Below are positions 1 through 7,207 of a stretch of 42,404 nt of DNA, piece by piece. A program made the translations under genes and the position numbers. The DNA lies in assembly GCA_017465665.1 (NCBI GenBank), contig JAFTVU010000070.1:1-42404 (forward strand), in the 5' to 3' direction. The notes beneath the pieces were generated by a model. It was not told where the DNA came from and searched no databases. It saw nothing but the letters and a program-made list of their open reading frames with translations. This DNA is from Oscillospiraceae bacterium (lineage in GTDB: Bacteria > Bacillota > Clostridia > Oscillospirales > Ruminococcaceae). The stretch's first letter is position 1. Each line of letters starts with the position of its first letter.

Positions 1-484
1 GAACATTGAACGGAACTCCGCCCAGCACTTCCCTGAATTCTCTTGTATCAAGCGTGAAGCTCTTGTCGTCCACCTTGTAGGTATAGACAAAATCGATATC
101 GCAGTTGAGCGTCACTAACGTATGTATCGTGAACGTCATATCACCGAGTGGCATCCTGTCGATATGAGAAAGACCGAAAACAGCCTTTACCTTTGTTCCC
201 ACACCCACCTCAGAAACGATCTCAAAGCTGCCTCCTGTGTTTTCCGCAGCAGTCTTGAAAAAGGGCACTCCAAGACCTATCTTTCTGGTCTTGCGTGTGG
301 TGTAGAACGGATCGGTAACAGCTTTTACCTGTTCCTCATTCATTCCGCAGCCGTTATCGTTGATGCAGACAGTCAGCCTGTCCGCCGCGCTGTCGATATC
401 CACCGTTATTTCGGTGAGAGCCGCACCCGCACTGATCGAGTTCTGTGCGACATCAAGTATGTTCAGAGATATTTCCGGCAGCAT
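1..484 (-). CDS. HATPase-fold ATP-binding protein, partial (C-terminus beyond window)
   Basis: A continuous minus-strand reading frame starts at ATG 484 and runs off the left edge of the window, so only about 161 codons are visible. The first 105 residues are a GHKL-type ATPase domain: N-box with NSISAGA, G1 box DNGCGM, an FYTT segment and G2 box GLGVPF. The following part is not recognised. The start lies 3 nt beyond the stop of the NuoE-like gene, so the two are translationally linked. Small HATPase proteins of this kind sit between NuoE- and NuoF-like genes in clostridial [FeFe]-hydrogenase operons (established context); the NuoF and catalytic hydrogenase genes would then lie left of the window, which is inference. 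Its role is probably regulatory, as an anti-sigma or serine-kinase-like protein. Confidence 0.8.
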   Translation of the reverse strand, partial: MLPEISLNILDVAQNSISAGAALTEITVDIDSAADRLTVCINDNGCGMNEEQVKAVTDPFYTTRKTRKIGLGVPFFKTAAENTGGSFEIVSEVGVGTKVKAVFGLSHIDRMPLGDMTFTIHTLVTLNCDIDFVYTYKVDDKSFTLDTREFREVLGGVPFNV

Positions 485-486
485 GA

Positions 487-987
487 TCAGTCAGCGTACT
501 TCGCCAGTATATCATCGATATCATCAACAGTGAGCTTACCGTAAACATCGTCATTAACGGTGAGAACGGGAGCCAGACCACACGCACCGATACAACGGCA
601 TGCCTCGAGAGAGAACTTGCCATCGGGAGTGCAGCCGCCGCCTTCGATACCGAGCTTTTCCATAAGCTTGTTGTAAAGGTCGCCGGAGCCCTTAACGTAG
701 CAGGCTGTACCAAGACAGACAGAGATCTTGTACTTGCCCTTAGGATTGAGAGAGAACTGAGCATAGAATGTTACAACACCATAGATCTTCTCCATGGGGA
801 TGCCTGTTGCTTCGGAGATCATGGTCTGAACTTCGATAGGAAGATAGCCATAGATATCCTGTGCCTTCTGCAGGATGGGCATGAGTGCGCCTTCCTGACC
901 TTTGTGCTCTTCGATCATAGCGAGCAGAGCTTCCTTCTGCTCCGCAGTACCATTGAAGGGCACGGATGATGTTTTTGTGGAACCCAT
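487..987 (-). CDS. hydC: NuoE/HydC-like [2Fe-2S] subunit of NAD-linked [FeFe]-hydrogenase
   Basis: This 166-aa protein is a thioredoxin-fold [2Fe-2S] subunit of the 24-kDa NuoE family. The ligand pattern is complete: C91-x4-C96 (CLGTAC) and C132-x3-C136 (CIGAC). An N-terminal helical region precedes it, with the family's YGYLP and YGVVTFYAQF segments. In Clostridia without respiratory complex I, this subunit joins NuoF- and HydA-like subunits in an electron-bifurcating or NADH-dependent hydrogenase that reoxidises NADH and ferredoxin as H2. A strong AAGGAGG site precedes ATG 987. The downstream HATPase gene follows with a 2-nt gap. It is divergent from the putative H2-sensor operon starting at 1421. 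The family call is secure; the hydrogenase assignment depends on context, since NuoF and HydA are not in the window. Confidence 0.88.
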   Translation of the reverse strand: MGSTKTSSVPFNGTAEQKEALLAMIEEHKGQEGALMPILQKAQDIYGYLPIEVQTMISEATGIPMEKIYGVVTFYAQFSLNPKGKYKISVCLGTACYVKGSGDLYNKLMEKLGIEGGGCTPDGKFSLEACRCIGACGLAPVLTVNDDVYGKLTVDDIDDILAKYAD

Positions 988-1420
988 TATAGAACCTCCT
1001 TGTATTAACCGCTGAGTCTACCTTACAGTAAGCGGTATATACATTTAGTATATCATAAATACTATAAAAAAGCTACCCATGATATCACACAAAATATTGT
1101 TTATTTTTTGTCAAATTTCAACAAAATGCCCATTGACTTTCTGTGAAAAGACACACGAAGCTGATAACAGTGCGCTTTGTTGGTTTTGCACAAAAATTTT
1201 GTACATTTTTCAACTTTACTTATTTTTCTGTATATGGTATAATTAACTTGCCTTATACCAAAAGCTGGCGCTTTTGCGGCAAATTAATTGAACGGCTGAC
1301 CTTGCCGTTTTCAACGGCGCTGCTGTCGCAGCCTGCAAACACTTCATGTTTGCGGTCATGGTATAATAATTATTGTATATATGGTATATATAGTAAAATA
1401 CCTACCGAAAGGATGTTTTT
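988..1420. other. 433-bp divergent intergenic region with promoters and hairpins
   Basis: This gap separates the NuoE-like gene (left) from the DRTGG-led operon (right). No credible gene was found in it. It is AT-rich near both genes but has a GC-rich core at about 1262-1352. It holds two extended -10 elements reading TGGTATAAT (-10 hexamers at 1238-1243 and 1362-1367), a third related TGGTATATAT at 1382-1391, and a possible imperfect Rex-like inverted repeat at 1108-1124. Three short perfect stems lie between the first two -10 elements: AACGGC/GCCGTT (1291-1309), GCTGC/GCAGC (1319-1332) and CAAACA/TGTTTG (1336-1352). Confidence 0.6.
1215..1243 (+). promoter_or_regulatory. Putative sigma-A promoter (extended -10) for the H2-sensor operon
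   Basis: TTTACT (1215-1220), a 17-nt spacer and TATAAT (1238-1243), with a TG one base upstream of the -10. It would give a leader of about 170 nt before ATG 1421 that includes the three hairpins. A second extended -10 at 1362-1367 has no good -35. Confidence 0.5.
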
Positions 1421-1771
1421 ATGACTATCAAGGATATCAGTGAAATTCTCCACGCAGAAGTTTTATGCTGTGAGGAAAACACCTCGCATGAAGTACACAC
1501 TGCCTGCGGCTCTGACATGATGAGCGATGTGCTCGCATTTGTAAAGAACCAATCCGTACTGCTGACAGGTCTGTGCAATCCTCAGGTTGTGAGAACAGCC
1601 GAAATGATGGATATTATCTGCATCGTTTTCGTGCGCGGCAAGCAGCCCGATGAAAATATGCTGGAACTCGCAAGAGAAAGAGGCATTCCTCTGCTTTCCA
1701 CAAAGCACCGTATGTTCAATGCCTGCGGTCTGCTTTATGATAACGGTCTGCGCGGAGGTGATCTCAATTGA
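1421..1771 (+). CDS. DRTGG-domain protein (first copy)
   Basis: This 116-aa protein is a compact alpha/beta domain of the DRTGG type: an N-terminal MTIKDISEIL helix, a conserved QSVLLTGLCNPQVVRTAEMM-like middle and a C-terminal alternation IPLLSTKHRMFNACGLL. DRTGG domains occur as regulatory modules with CBS domains, phosphotransacetylases and redox gene clusters; their ligand is generally unknown. The gene opens a five-gene run: DRTGG, HATPase, HydS-like, DRTGG, PHP. Its stop overlaps the next start by 4 nt. The start is ATG 1421, preceded by GAAAGGATG. A second copy of the same domain lies at 3546-3878. The family call is fairly secure; its function is inferred only as part of a redox or H2-responsive regulatory module. 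Confidence 0.75.
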   Translation: MTIKDISEILHAEVLCCEENTSHEVHTACGSDMMSDVLAFVKNQSVLLTGLCNPQVVRTAEMMDIICIVFVRGKQPDENMLELARERGIPLLSTKHRMFNACGLLYDNGLRGGDLN

Positions 1772-2193
1772 GCGATTCTATCGTACTGACATATAATGTA
1801 TCTGACGATGATTTCACAAGGGCAGGCGAAGCCTCCAGCAACGTAAAGAGCAAGCTGAAGATGATGAACGTCCCCCCCGATGTCATCAGAAAAGTAGCCA
1901 TTTCCATGTATGAGGGCGAGATCAACATGGTCATCCATGCAAACGGAGGAGTCATCACTGTTGAGATCAGCACCGACTGCATCACCATGACTCTTGCGGA
2001 CAAGGGTCCCGGTATCAAGAATATCGAGCAGGCAATGCAGGCTGGCTTCTCTACCGCACCCGATAACATCCGTACTCTAGGCTTCGGTGCAGGTATGGGT
2101 CTGCCGAATATGAAAAAATACAGTGACGAAATGGATATCCAGACCGAGATAGGCGTGGGTACCACAGTCACAATGAAAGTATACATAAAATAA
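1768..2193 (+). CDS. RsbW/SpoIIAB-like ATP-binding protein (HATPase)
   Basis: This 141-aa single-domain GHKL ATPase has an N-box region (EGEINMVIHANGG), a G1 box DKGPGI and a G2 stretch GFGAGMGLPNM. The size and motifs match anti-sigma factor/serine kinase proteins of the RsbW/SpoIIAB group, not a full histidine kinase; no dimerisation/phosphoacceptor domain is present. It overlaps the first DRTGG gene by 4 nt and precedes the HydS-like gene by 21 nt. The natural inference is that it transmits the state of the H-cluster protein next to it. No sigma factor or STAS-domain antagonist lies in the same operon, so its partner is unknown. Confidence 0.82.
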   Translation: MSDSIVLTYNVSDDDFTRAGEASSNVKSKLKMMNVPPDVIRKVAISMYEGEINMVIHANGGVITVEISTDCITMTLADKGPGIKNIEQAMQAGFSTAPDNIRTLGFGAGMGLPNMKKYSDEMDIQTEIGVGTTVTMKVYIK

Positions 2194-2214
2194 TCATTAC
2201 GGAGGTGGATCACA

Positions 2215-3528
2215 ATGGAAGAATTCTACCATTCTGTCCATCTTGACAGCGAGCTGTGCAAGGGCTGCATAAACTGTATCAAGCGCTGCCCGACGCAGGC
2301 TATCCGAGTACATAACGGCAAAGCGGTCATCAAAAAGGAATTCTGCATCGACTGCGGCGAGTGTATCAGGATCTGCCCTCATCACGCAAAGAAAGCTACC
2401 TATGACAGCCTTGACGTGCTGAAGAACTACGAATACACTGTGGCTCTCCCCGCGCCCTCGCTTTACGGTCAGTTCAACAACGTGGATGACGCTAACATCA
2501 TCCTCAGAGCCCTTGTAGGAATGGGCTTTGATGATGTGTATGAGGTCAGTGCCGCTGCCGAGATGGTATCCGAAATGTCAAGAAGATATGTGGAAGAGCA
2601 CAGAGAGGATAAGCCGTTCATAAGCACGGCATGTCCCACTGTTGTAAGACTGATCCGCGTGCGCTTCCCTAACCTTATATCGCATCTGCTCCCTATCAAT
2701 GCGCCTGTGGATATCGCAGCATCCATTGCAAGGGAAAGAGCCATGAAGAAAACTGGTCTGCCATCCGAAAAGATCGGCATCATATTCATCTCACCCTGCC
2801 CTGCCAAGGTGACAGCCTGCAAGGATGTCATCGGCAATGACAGATCGGAGGTAGACGCAGTAGTCGCTATCAAGGATGTGTACCCGAAGCTGCTCCCCCA
2901 CATGAGCTATGATGATTTCGAGGTGGATTACGTCCGCTCGGGAAGAATCGGTGTAGGATGGGGCAACAACGGCGGTGAAGCAGGCGGTCTGCTGACTGAC
3001 AGTTACCTTGCTGCAGACGGAATCGAAAACGTCATACGCGTGCTTGAAGACCTTGAGGATCAGAAGTTCACCGATCTCGATTTTATCGAGCTCGGCGCTT
3101 GCAGCGGCGGATGCGTGGGCGGTGTGCTCACTGTAGAGAACCCCTATGTTGCACAGGCAAAGCTCAAGAAGCTGTGTAAATATCTTCCCGTAGCACGAAA
3201 CCACATGAACGGAAAATACCTTGATAACGCATTCTTCCAGAAGCCTATCGAATACCAGCCCGTATTCAAGCTCGGCAACACCTTTGCTGAGAGCTTCAAC
3301 AAGCTACAGCAGGTGGAGGCTCTCAACAACGAGCTTCCCGGACTTGACTGCGGCTCCTGCGGCGCTCCCACGTGCAAAACACTGGCTGAGGATATCGTAA
3401 GAGGTGACGCAGCCATCACAGACTGCATCTTCGTTCTGAAAGAGTATTATAACAACAAGCTGAATCACAGAAAATACGGCAGGGATTACACCGATAACGG
3501 TGAAACCACCGATGACAAAAAAGATTGA
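2215..3528 (+). CDS. HydS-like [FeFe]-hydrogenase-fold iron-sulfur protein, no PAS domain
   Basis: This 437-aa protein has three visible parts. Residues 10-56 form a 2x[4Fe-4S] ferredoxin domain (C15, C18, C21, C25; C44, C47, C50, C54). Residues 65-345 resemble the [FeFe]-hydrogenase large subunit, and all four H-cluster cysteines are in place: C140 (STACP), C195 (SPCPAK), C296 and C300 (ACSGGC). The L1/L2 motifs differ from those of catalytic HydA enzymes (TSCCP, MPCxxKK), as expected for group C/D sensory types. Residues 375-405 form a further cluster domain, Cx2Cx4Cx16C (C379, C382, C387, C404). Sensory HydS proteins usually continue into a PAS domain; this one ends about 33 residues later with a polar tail. 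GGAGG lies upstream of ATG 2215. Inference: an H2 or redox sensor acting through the adjacent HATPase, not a bulk H2 producer. Confidence 0.85.
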   Translation: MEEFYHSVHLDSELCKGCINCIKRCPTQAIRVHNGKAVIKKEFCIDCGECIRICPHHAKKATYDSLDVLKNYEYTVALPAPSLYGQFNNVDDANIILRALVGMGFDDVYEVSAAAEMVSEMSRRYVEEHREDKPFISTACPTVVRLIRVRFPNLISHLLPINAPVDIAASIARERAMKKTGLPSEKIGIIFISPCPAKVTACKDVIGNDRSEVDAVVAIKDVYPKLLPHMSYDDFEVDYVRSGRIGVGWGNNGGEAGGLLTDSYLAADGIENVIRVLEDLEDQKFTDLDFIELGACSGGCVGGVLTVENPYVAQAKLKKLCKYLPVARNHMNGKYLDNAFFQKPIEYQPVFKLGNTFAESFNKLQQVEALNNELPGLDCGSCGAPTCKTLAEDIVRGDAAITDCIFVLKEYYNNKLNHRKYGRDYTDNGETTDDKKD

Positions 3529-3545
3529 TATAGGAGAGAACAGCC

Positions 3546-3878
3546 ATGACTATAAGCGAACTCAAAGAAAAGGCACTGTTCAAGATCATCAACGACGGCG
3601 GCAATGATGACACCGCCATAACCAAGCCCTTTGCCTGCGACCTGCTCAGCTTTGCAATGAGCAGAGCAAGCAGCGGCTGCGTCTGGTTCACGGTAATGGG
3701 AAATGTGAACACCATCGCAGTTTCCGTACTGGCAGACTGCGCCTGCATAGTACTGTGCGAGGGCGCTGAGCTTGACGAGACCGCTCTCGAAAAGGCAAAG
3801 CAGCAGGGGGTTACTGTATTTGCTACAGAGCATCCCATCATAGATGCTGCTATCATGCTCCTTGAATCGGTAAAATGA
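3546..3878 (+). CDS. DRTGG-domain protein (second copy)
   Basis: This 110-aa protein has the same layout as the 1421-1771 product: MTISELKEKA start, a variable middle with a hydrophobic strand, then the C-terminal pattern ELDETALEKAKQQGVTVFAT and HPIIDAAIMLLES. The two are diverged paralogues flanking the HydS-like gene. It begins 17 nt after the HydS-like stop with GGAGAG as ribosome binding site, and overlaps the following PHP gene by 4 nt (ATGA). Having two different DRTGG subunits in one operon suggests a heteromeric assembly or two ligand inputs (inference). Confidence 0.72.
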   Translation: MTISELKEKALFKIINDGGNDDTAITKPFACDLLSFAMSRASSGCVWFTVMGNVNTIAVSVLADCACIVLCEGAELDETALEKAKQQGVTVFATEHPIIDAAIMLLESVK

Positions 3879-4585
3879 AGCTGAGCTACGACCTCCACAT
3901 CCACTCCTGCCTGTCCCCTTGCGGAGATAATGACATGATCCCCTCAAACATAGTGGGTATGGCAATGCTGAAGCAGCTGGATGTGATAGCTGTCACCGAT
4001 CACTGCTCCTGTCTGAACTGCCCTGCTGTGGCAAAGCTTGCCGCGGCATACGGCATCACTGCCTTGTTCGGGATGGAGCTCACCACTGAGGAAGAAGTTC
4101 ATGTGCTCTGCCTGTTCGATGAACTGGAAAAGGCTATGGATTTCGGCAGCTATGTACGCACGCAGTATCTGGACGTCATGAATGTTCCTGAGATATTCGG
4201 CGAGCAGCTTATCATGGATGAGGATGATAACATCATCGGCAAGGAAGAGACCCTGCTTATCAACGCAACGCAGATAGGCTTTGAGCAGGTATTCGGACTT
4301 ACAGAGAAATACGGCGGCGTTATGATACCCGCACATGTGGAAAAAAAGGCAAACAGCCTGCTCGCAAACCTCGGTGCTGTGCCTGAGGACAGCCGCTTCA
4401 CCTGCTTTGAGATGAAGCACATCGGCTACCGAGAGCAGATAAGCGAGGAACACCCGTATTTCAAGAAATGTAGGATGATAACCAATTCAGATGCTCATTA
4501 TCTGGAGAATATCAACGAGCCTGTGAACTTCCTTGAAGCTGATGAAAACACAGCGGCGGCAGTGCTGAGAGCACTGAAAGGCTGA
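3875..4585 (+). CDS. PHP-domain metal-dependent phosphoesterase
   Basis: This 236-aa protein has the PHP histidine/aspartate motifs in order: DLHIHSCLSPCG (residues 6-17), VTDHCSCLNC (about 40-49), IPAHVEKK (about 151-158) and TNSDAH (about 202-207). These are the usual ligands for a trinuclear metal centre hydrolysing phosphoesters. It is close in length to stand-alone PHP proteins. It is the last gene of the HydS-like operon, overlapping the second DRTGG gene by 4 nt and followed by a strong bidirectional terminator. PHP genes accompany sensory [FeFe]-hydrogenase modules in other Clostridia; the substrate is unknown. Confidence 0.85.
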   Translation: MKLSYDLHIHSCLSPCGDNDMIPSNIVGMAMLKQLDVIAVTDHCSCLNCPAVAKLAAAYGITALFGMELTTEEEVHVLCLFDELEKAMDFGSYVRTQYLDVMNVPEIFGEQLIMDEDDNIIGKEETLLINATQIGFEQVFGLTEKYGGVMIPAHVEKKANSLLANLGAVPEDSRFTCFEMKHIGYREQISEEHPYFKKCRMITNSDAHYLENINEPVNFLEADENTAAAVLRALKG

Positions 4586-4602
4586 TACAACAAAAAAAAT
4601 AT

Positions 4603-4640
4603 GCGGCTCACCATTTCACAGGTGAGCCGCTTTCTTATAT
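4603..4640. terminator. Bidirectional rho-independent terminator
   Basis: A perfect 10-bp stem GCGGCTCACC (4603-4612) / GGTGAGCCGC (4621-4630) with an 8-nt loop, flanked by an A-run at 4592-4599 and TTTCTTAT after. It serves both the PHP gene and the convergent SGNH lipoprotein gene. Confidence 0.9.
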
Positions 4641-4644
4641 CCGA

Positions 4645-5952
4645 TCACTCGTTGTAGCCGAATGCAAGAACTCCGAAGTAAGCCTTGCCCTCAACTACGA
4701 TCTCTACCTCGTGCTCCGCGCACTCATCGCCATCAATGATGTACTCGGTAACAGGGTTCTGCCAGCCGTCAGACTGGTTGGAGGATATCGTTCTTGTATA
4801 CTCGCCGTCGATGTAGATCTTTGCGTCGCCGTACATCTTGGAGTTATTTGCCTTGTATACCATAGCCAGCTTCTTGCAGGAAACGGTGAACTTCATGGAA
4901 GCGCCCTCCTCGCCCCTGTACTGCCAGCCGTTCTGGAATCTGCCGTGTACATCGGCCTCAACAAAGCCTGTAAGCTCGGGCTTCAGAGTTGTGTTGTCAA
5001 GGAAGCTCATGTCAGCATAATCGCCGCTGAACACAGGCTCGGGCAGAGCATTATCCACATCGCCCTTGTTTGCTTCTATGTTGGGAATGACCTGCTCATA
5101 ATAGTGGATCACCATATCACGGATCATCTTGCCGCCCTCAACGTGGGGATGAGAGCCGTCACCGGAATAATCACGCCAGGTCATTCTGCCCTCCTGCATC
5201 TCCACCCAGATAGAATCGGGCAGGCTTATCATAGGCAGATCGTAATTCTCACCGATCTTTGTCATGTGAGGCTGGCAGGTGTGGCCGTTCTCAACTATGG
5301 TGAACAGAAGAACGACTGCGATATCTCTCTCATCCATCAGCAGTGTGCGGACAAGGGATTCATAAGCGTTCTTGTAGATAGTCTCACCGCCGTCGTTTAC
5401 AGCGAACTCAACGAACACGATATCGGGATCATAATCTGTAACATCACGGGTAAGGCGTACATTTCCCAGCACAGAGGGAGTTCCGCTGATACCTGCGTTG
5501 ACATAATTGAATGTGGCATTCGGGAACTGCTCCTGCAGATATGTAGTGGACATCTTAGCCCACTTCTGATCCTCCTCCAGAGTAAGACCATCATGGTAGC
5601 CCTCAGTGATAGAGCCGCCGATGTATGCACAGGTGATCTCCTCACCGTTTGCAGCTCTGTCAAGAACATTTGCCATTCTTGTCATGTTTCCTGTGGTGAT
5701 AAGAGAACGGTCGATCATAAGATCATAGATCTCTTCCTCAGTCAGCTTGGAATAATCGATCACCTCATCTGCCTCCTCTGTGGGAGCTGCGGTAGTCGCA
5801 GCGGTCGTAGTTGTGGACTCCGCGCTTTCAACAACAGGTGCGGATGCAGATACATCAGAACCTGTATCGGAGCTGCTCTCCTCGTTCTGAGCACAGCCCG
5901 CAACAGTAACAAGCATGGAAGCGGCAAGCATAGCCGCAAACAATTTCTTCAT
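4645..5952 (-). CDS. SGNH/GDSL-type hydrolase lipoprotein
   Basis: This 435-aa secreted lipoprotein starts with a lipoprotein signal peptide (lipobox VAGC, lipidated C20) and a Ser/Thr/Ala-rich linker to about residue 62. The hydrolase domain follows: block I YIGGSITEG with nucleophile S114, the N of EFAVND (N186), and DGSHPH with catalytic D265 and H268. Residues from about 320 form a beta-rich C-terminal region (HGRFQNGWQYRGEEG, ending VLAFGYNE), probably an accessory beta-sandwich. Enzymes of this type often deacetylate plant or cell-wall polysaccharides; the exact substrate cannot be read. AAGGAGAA precedes ATG 5952. It is probably monocistronic: its own promoter is at 5997-6025 and it shares the terminator at 4603-4640. 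Confidence 0.85.
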   Translation of the reverse strand: MKKLFAAMLAASMLVTVAGCAQNEESSSDTGSDVSASAPVVESAESTTTTAATTAAPTEEADEVIDYSKLTEEEIYDLMIDRSLITTGNMTRMANVLDRAANGEEITCAYIGGSITEGYHDGLTLEEDQKWAKMSTTYLQEQFPNATFNYVNAGISGTPSVLGNVRLTRDVTDYDPDIVFVEFAVNDGGETIYKNAYESLVRTLLMDERDIAVVLLFTIVENGHTCQPHMTKIGENYDLPMISLPDSIWVEMQEGRMTWRDYSGDGSHPHVEGGKMIRDMVIHYYEQVIPNIEANKGDVDNALPEPVFSGDYADMSFLDNTTLKPELTGFVEADVHGRFQNGWQYRGEEGASMKFTVSCKKLAMVYKANNSKMYGDAKIYIDGEYTRTISSNQSDGWQNPVTEYIIDGDECAEHEVEIVVEGKAYFGVLAFGYNE

Positions 5953-5996
5953 AACACTTCTCCTTAACTGATCAAAGTTTGTATTTCGTTAAAAAA

Positions 5997-6025
5997 ATTA
6001 TAACACAAGGCTGATTCAAATTCAA
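5997..6025 (-). promoter_or_regulatory. Sigma-A promoter of the SGNH lipoprotein gene
   Basis: On the minus strand, TTGAAT (6025-6020), a 17-nt spacer and TATAAT (6002-5997), preceded by TGT (extended -10). It lies 45 bp upstream of ATG 5952. Confidence 0.72.
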
Positions 6026-6062
6026 GTAGATATTTTGAAACATCTGCAATTATTGAACATCA

Positions 6063-6980
6063 TCAGCCACGTATCTCTTGTACAGTATATCCGCTATTCT
6101 CCAGAAGAGTGATGATATCATCCTCGAAGAAAAAATGCGCCGCACCTACTATCACAAAAGCATTCCTGCCGTCCTCAAGACATTCTGCTACATATTCAGC
6201 CATGTGCTCCTGTCGGTCAAGATACATAAGCTGCATAAACTCCTCATAACCCTCTGGAGCTTTATCTGCTCCATCATCGTTAAGGCTCTCAAGACCATCT
6301 GTATCGAAATACAGCCAGTCCTCGTACATATCTCGTGTAGCAGTGACCTGCTCCGCGTAATTTTCCTCACCGATGGTATCCAGCAGCGTCTGTACCTGAA
6401 CATCCATAGGGATATCCGCCATCATGGCATACTGCGCGGACAGGCTCTCTATCTCCTCTATCTGCTTGCTCTGCGCTCTGGCTCTCGAAAGCAGGATGCT
6501 CTCTGTGCCGTATTCGGAAGAAAGTCCACAATCATCGGCTATCTGCATAGTAAGCGCACTGCACCAGTAGTACGGGATAAATTCCTCCATTGCCTTTTCG
6601 TAGACATCCTTATCTCTCAGAAACTCCACTGCTTCACCATACTGCTCTCCCAGACATTCCTCAACGGAAGTATCATCGGGCAGGAGCAGCTCACGCGAAG
6701 CCTCAATTATCTCCTGATACGTGCAGGCGTCCACATCCACCTCCACAGCGATGATATCACTGCTGTCGAATGCTCTGGTAACATACTCGGGATATACCAG
6801 ACCCCTTTCTCCCACATGCATAGAGCCCAGCATATAAACCGCCGCACCGTTTTCAGGGTGCTCTGCTATCCAGAAAGGCGGCTGCGCGGTAACAGGCTGT
6901 ATATCCTGCTTTGCAGAGCAACCGCAAGCCATAAGCAGAAGCAATGCAGATACCGCCGCCATCAAGTGACGCAATGTCAT
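6063..6980 (-). CDS. TraB/GumN family lipoprotein
   Basis: This 305-aa protein has an N-terminal hydrophobic signal segment with a cysteine pair (LMACGC) fitting a lipobox, so it is probably membrane-anchored outside the cell. The family motifs are present: GSMHVGERG near residue 51, with an EVD stretch shortly after, and the C-terminal VIVGAAHFFFEDDIITLL plus GYTVQEI. TraB/GumN (PF01963) proteins are thought to be metal-dependent hydrolases or proteases of Tiki type; the bacterial role is poorly defined. Its start overlaps the stop of the 72-aa gene upstream (ATGA), so the two are co-translated. Confidence 0.85.
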   Translation of the reverse strand: MTLRHLMAAVSALLLLMACGCSAKQDIQPVTAQPPFWIAEHPENGAAVYMLGSMHVGERGLVYPEYVTRAFDSSDIIAVEVDVDACTYQEIIEASRELLLPDDTSVEECLGEQYGEAVEFLRDKDVYEKAMEEFIPYYWCSALTMQIADDCGLSSEYGTESILLSRARAQSKQIEEIESLSAQYAMMADIPMDVQVQTLLDTIGEENYAEQVTATRDMYEDWLYFDTDGLESLNDDGADKAPEGYEEFMQLMYLDRQEHMAEYVAECLEDGRNAFVIVGAAHFFFEDDIITLLENSGYTVQEIRG

Positions 6981-7195
6981 CCTGATACCCTCTTGTAAAG
7001 CTCCTCACAAGCCTCGCTCTCGGAAGAGAACTCCATAAGCTCCAGCTTCTCTCCGTCCTCGCAGTAGTATACCAGCCACTTGCCGCCGCTCTCACGCAGG
7101 CATACACGCTGCTCCTCCTCGCCGTCACCAACGGAATACATATAGTGAGGAACTTCCTCATTGAAAAGTCTGATCTTTAACTCTGTGATATTCAT
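6977..7195 (-). CDS. Small hypothetical protein, 72 aa
   Basis: I do not recognise a family. The protein is acidic, soluble and lacks a signal peptide: MNITELKIRLFNEEVP start, a likely beta-hairpin around VCLRESGGKWLVYYCEDG and a C-terminal helix EACEELYKRVSG. ACGGAGGACGTT precedes the start. It lies 12 nt after the histidine phosphatase gene and overlaps the TraB-like gene by 4 nt, so the three form one operon. It is supported as a real gene by the ribosome binding site and the tight overlaps. Confidence 0.7.
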   Translation of the reverse strand: MNITELKIRLFNEEVPHYMYSVGDGEEEQRVCLRESGGKWLVYYCEDGEKLELMEFSSESEACEELYKRVSG

Positions 7196-7207
7196 AACGT
7201 CCTCCGT

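Noticed and set aside
1143-1424. A 93-codon plus-strand frame in the divergent intergenic region
   Set aside because: It runs across promoter elements and hairpins, has no ribosome binding site and overlaps the true DRTGG start.
4711-5967. A 418-codon plus-strand frame opposite the SGNH lipoprotein
   Set aside because: Antisense shadow created by codon bias; the minus-strand product has a lipobox, SGNH motifs, promoter and ribosome binding site.
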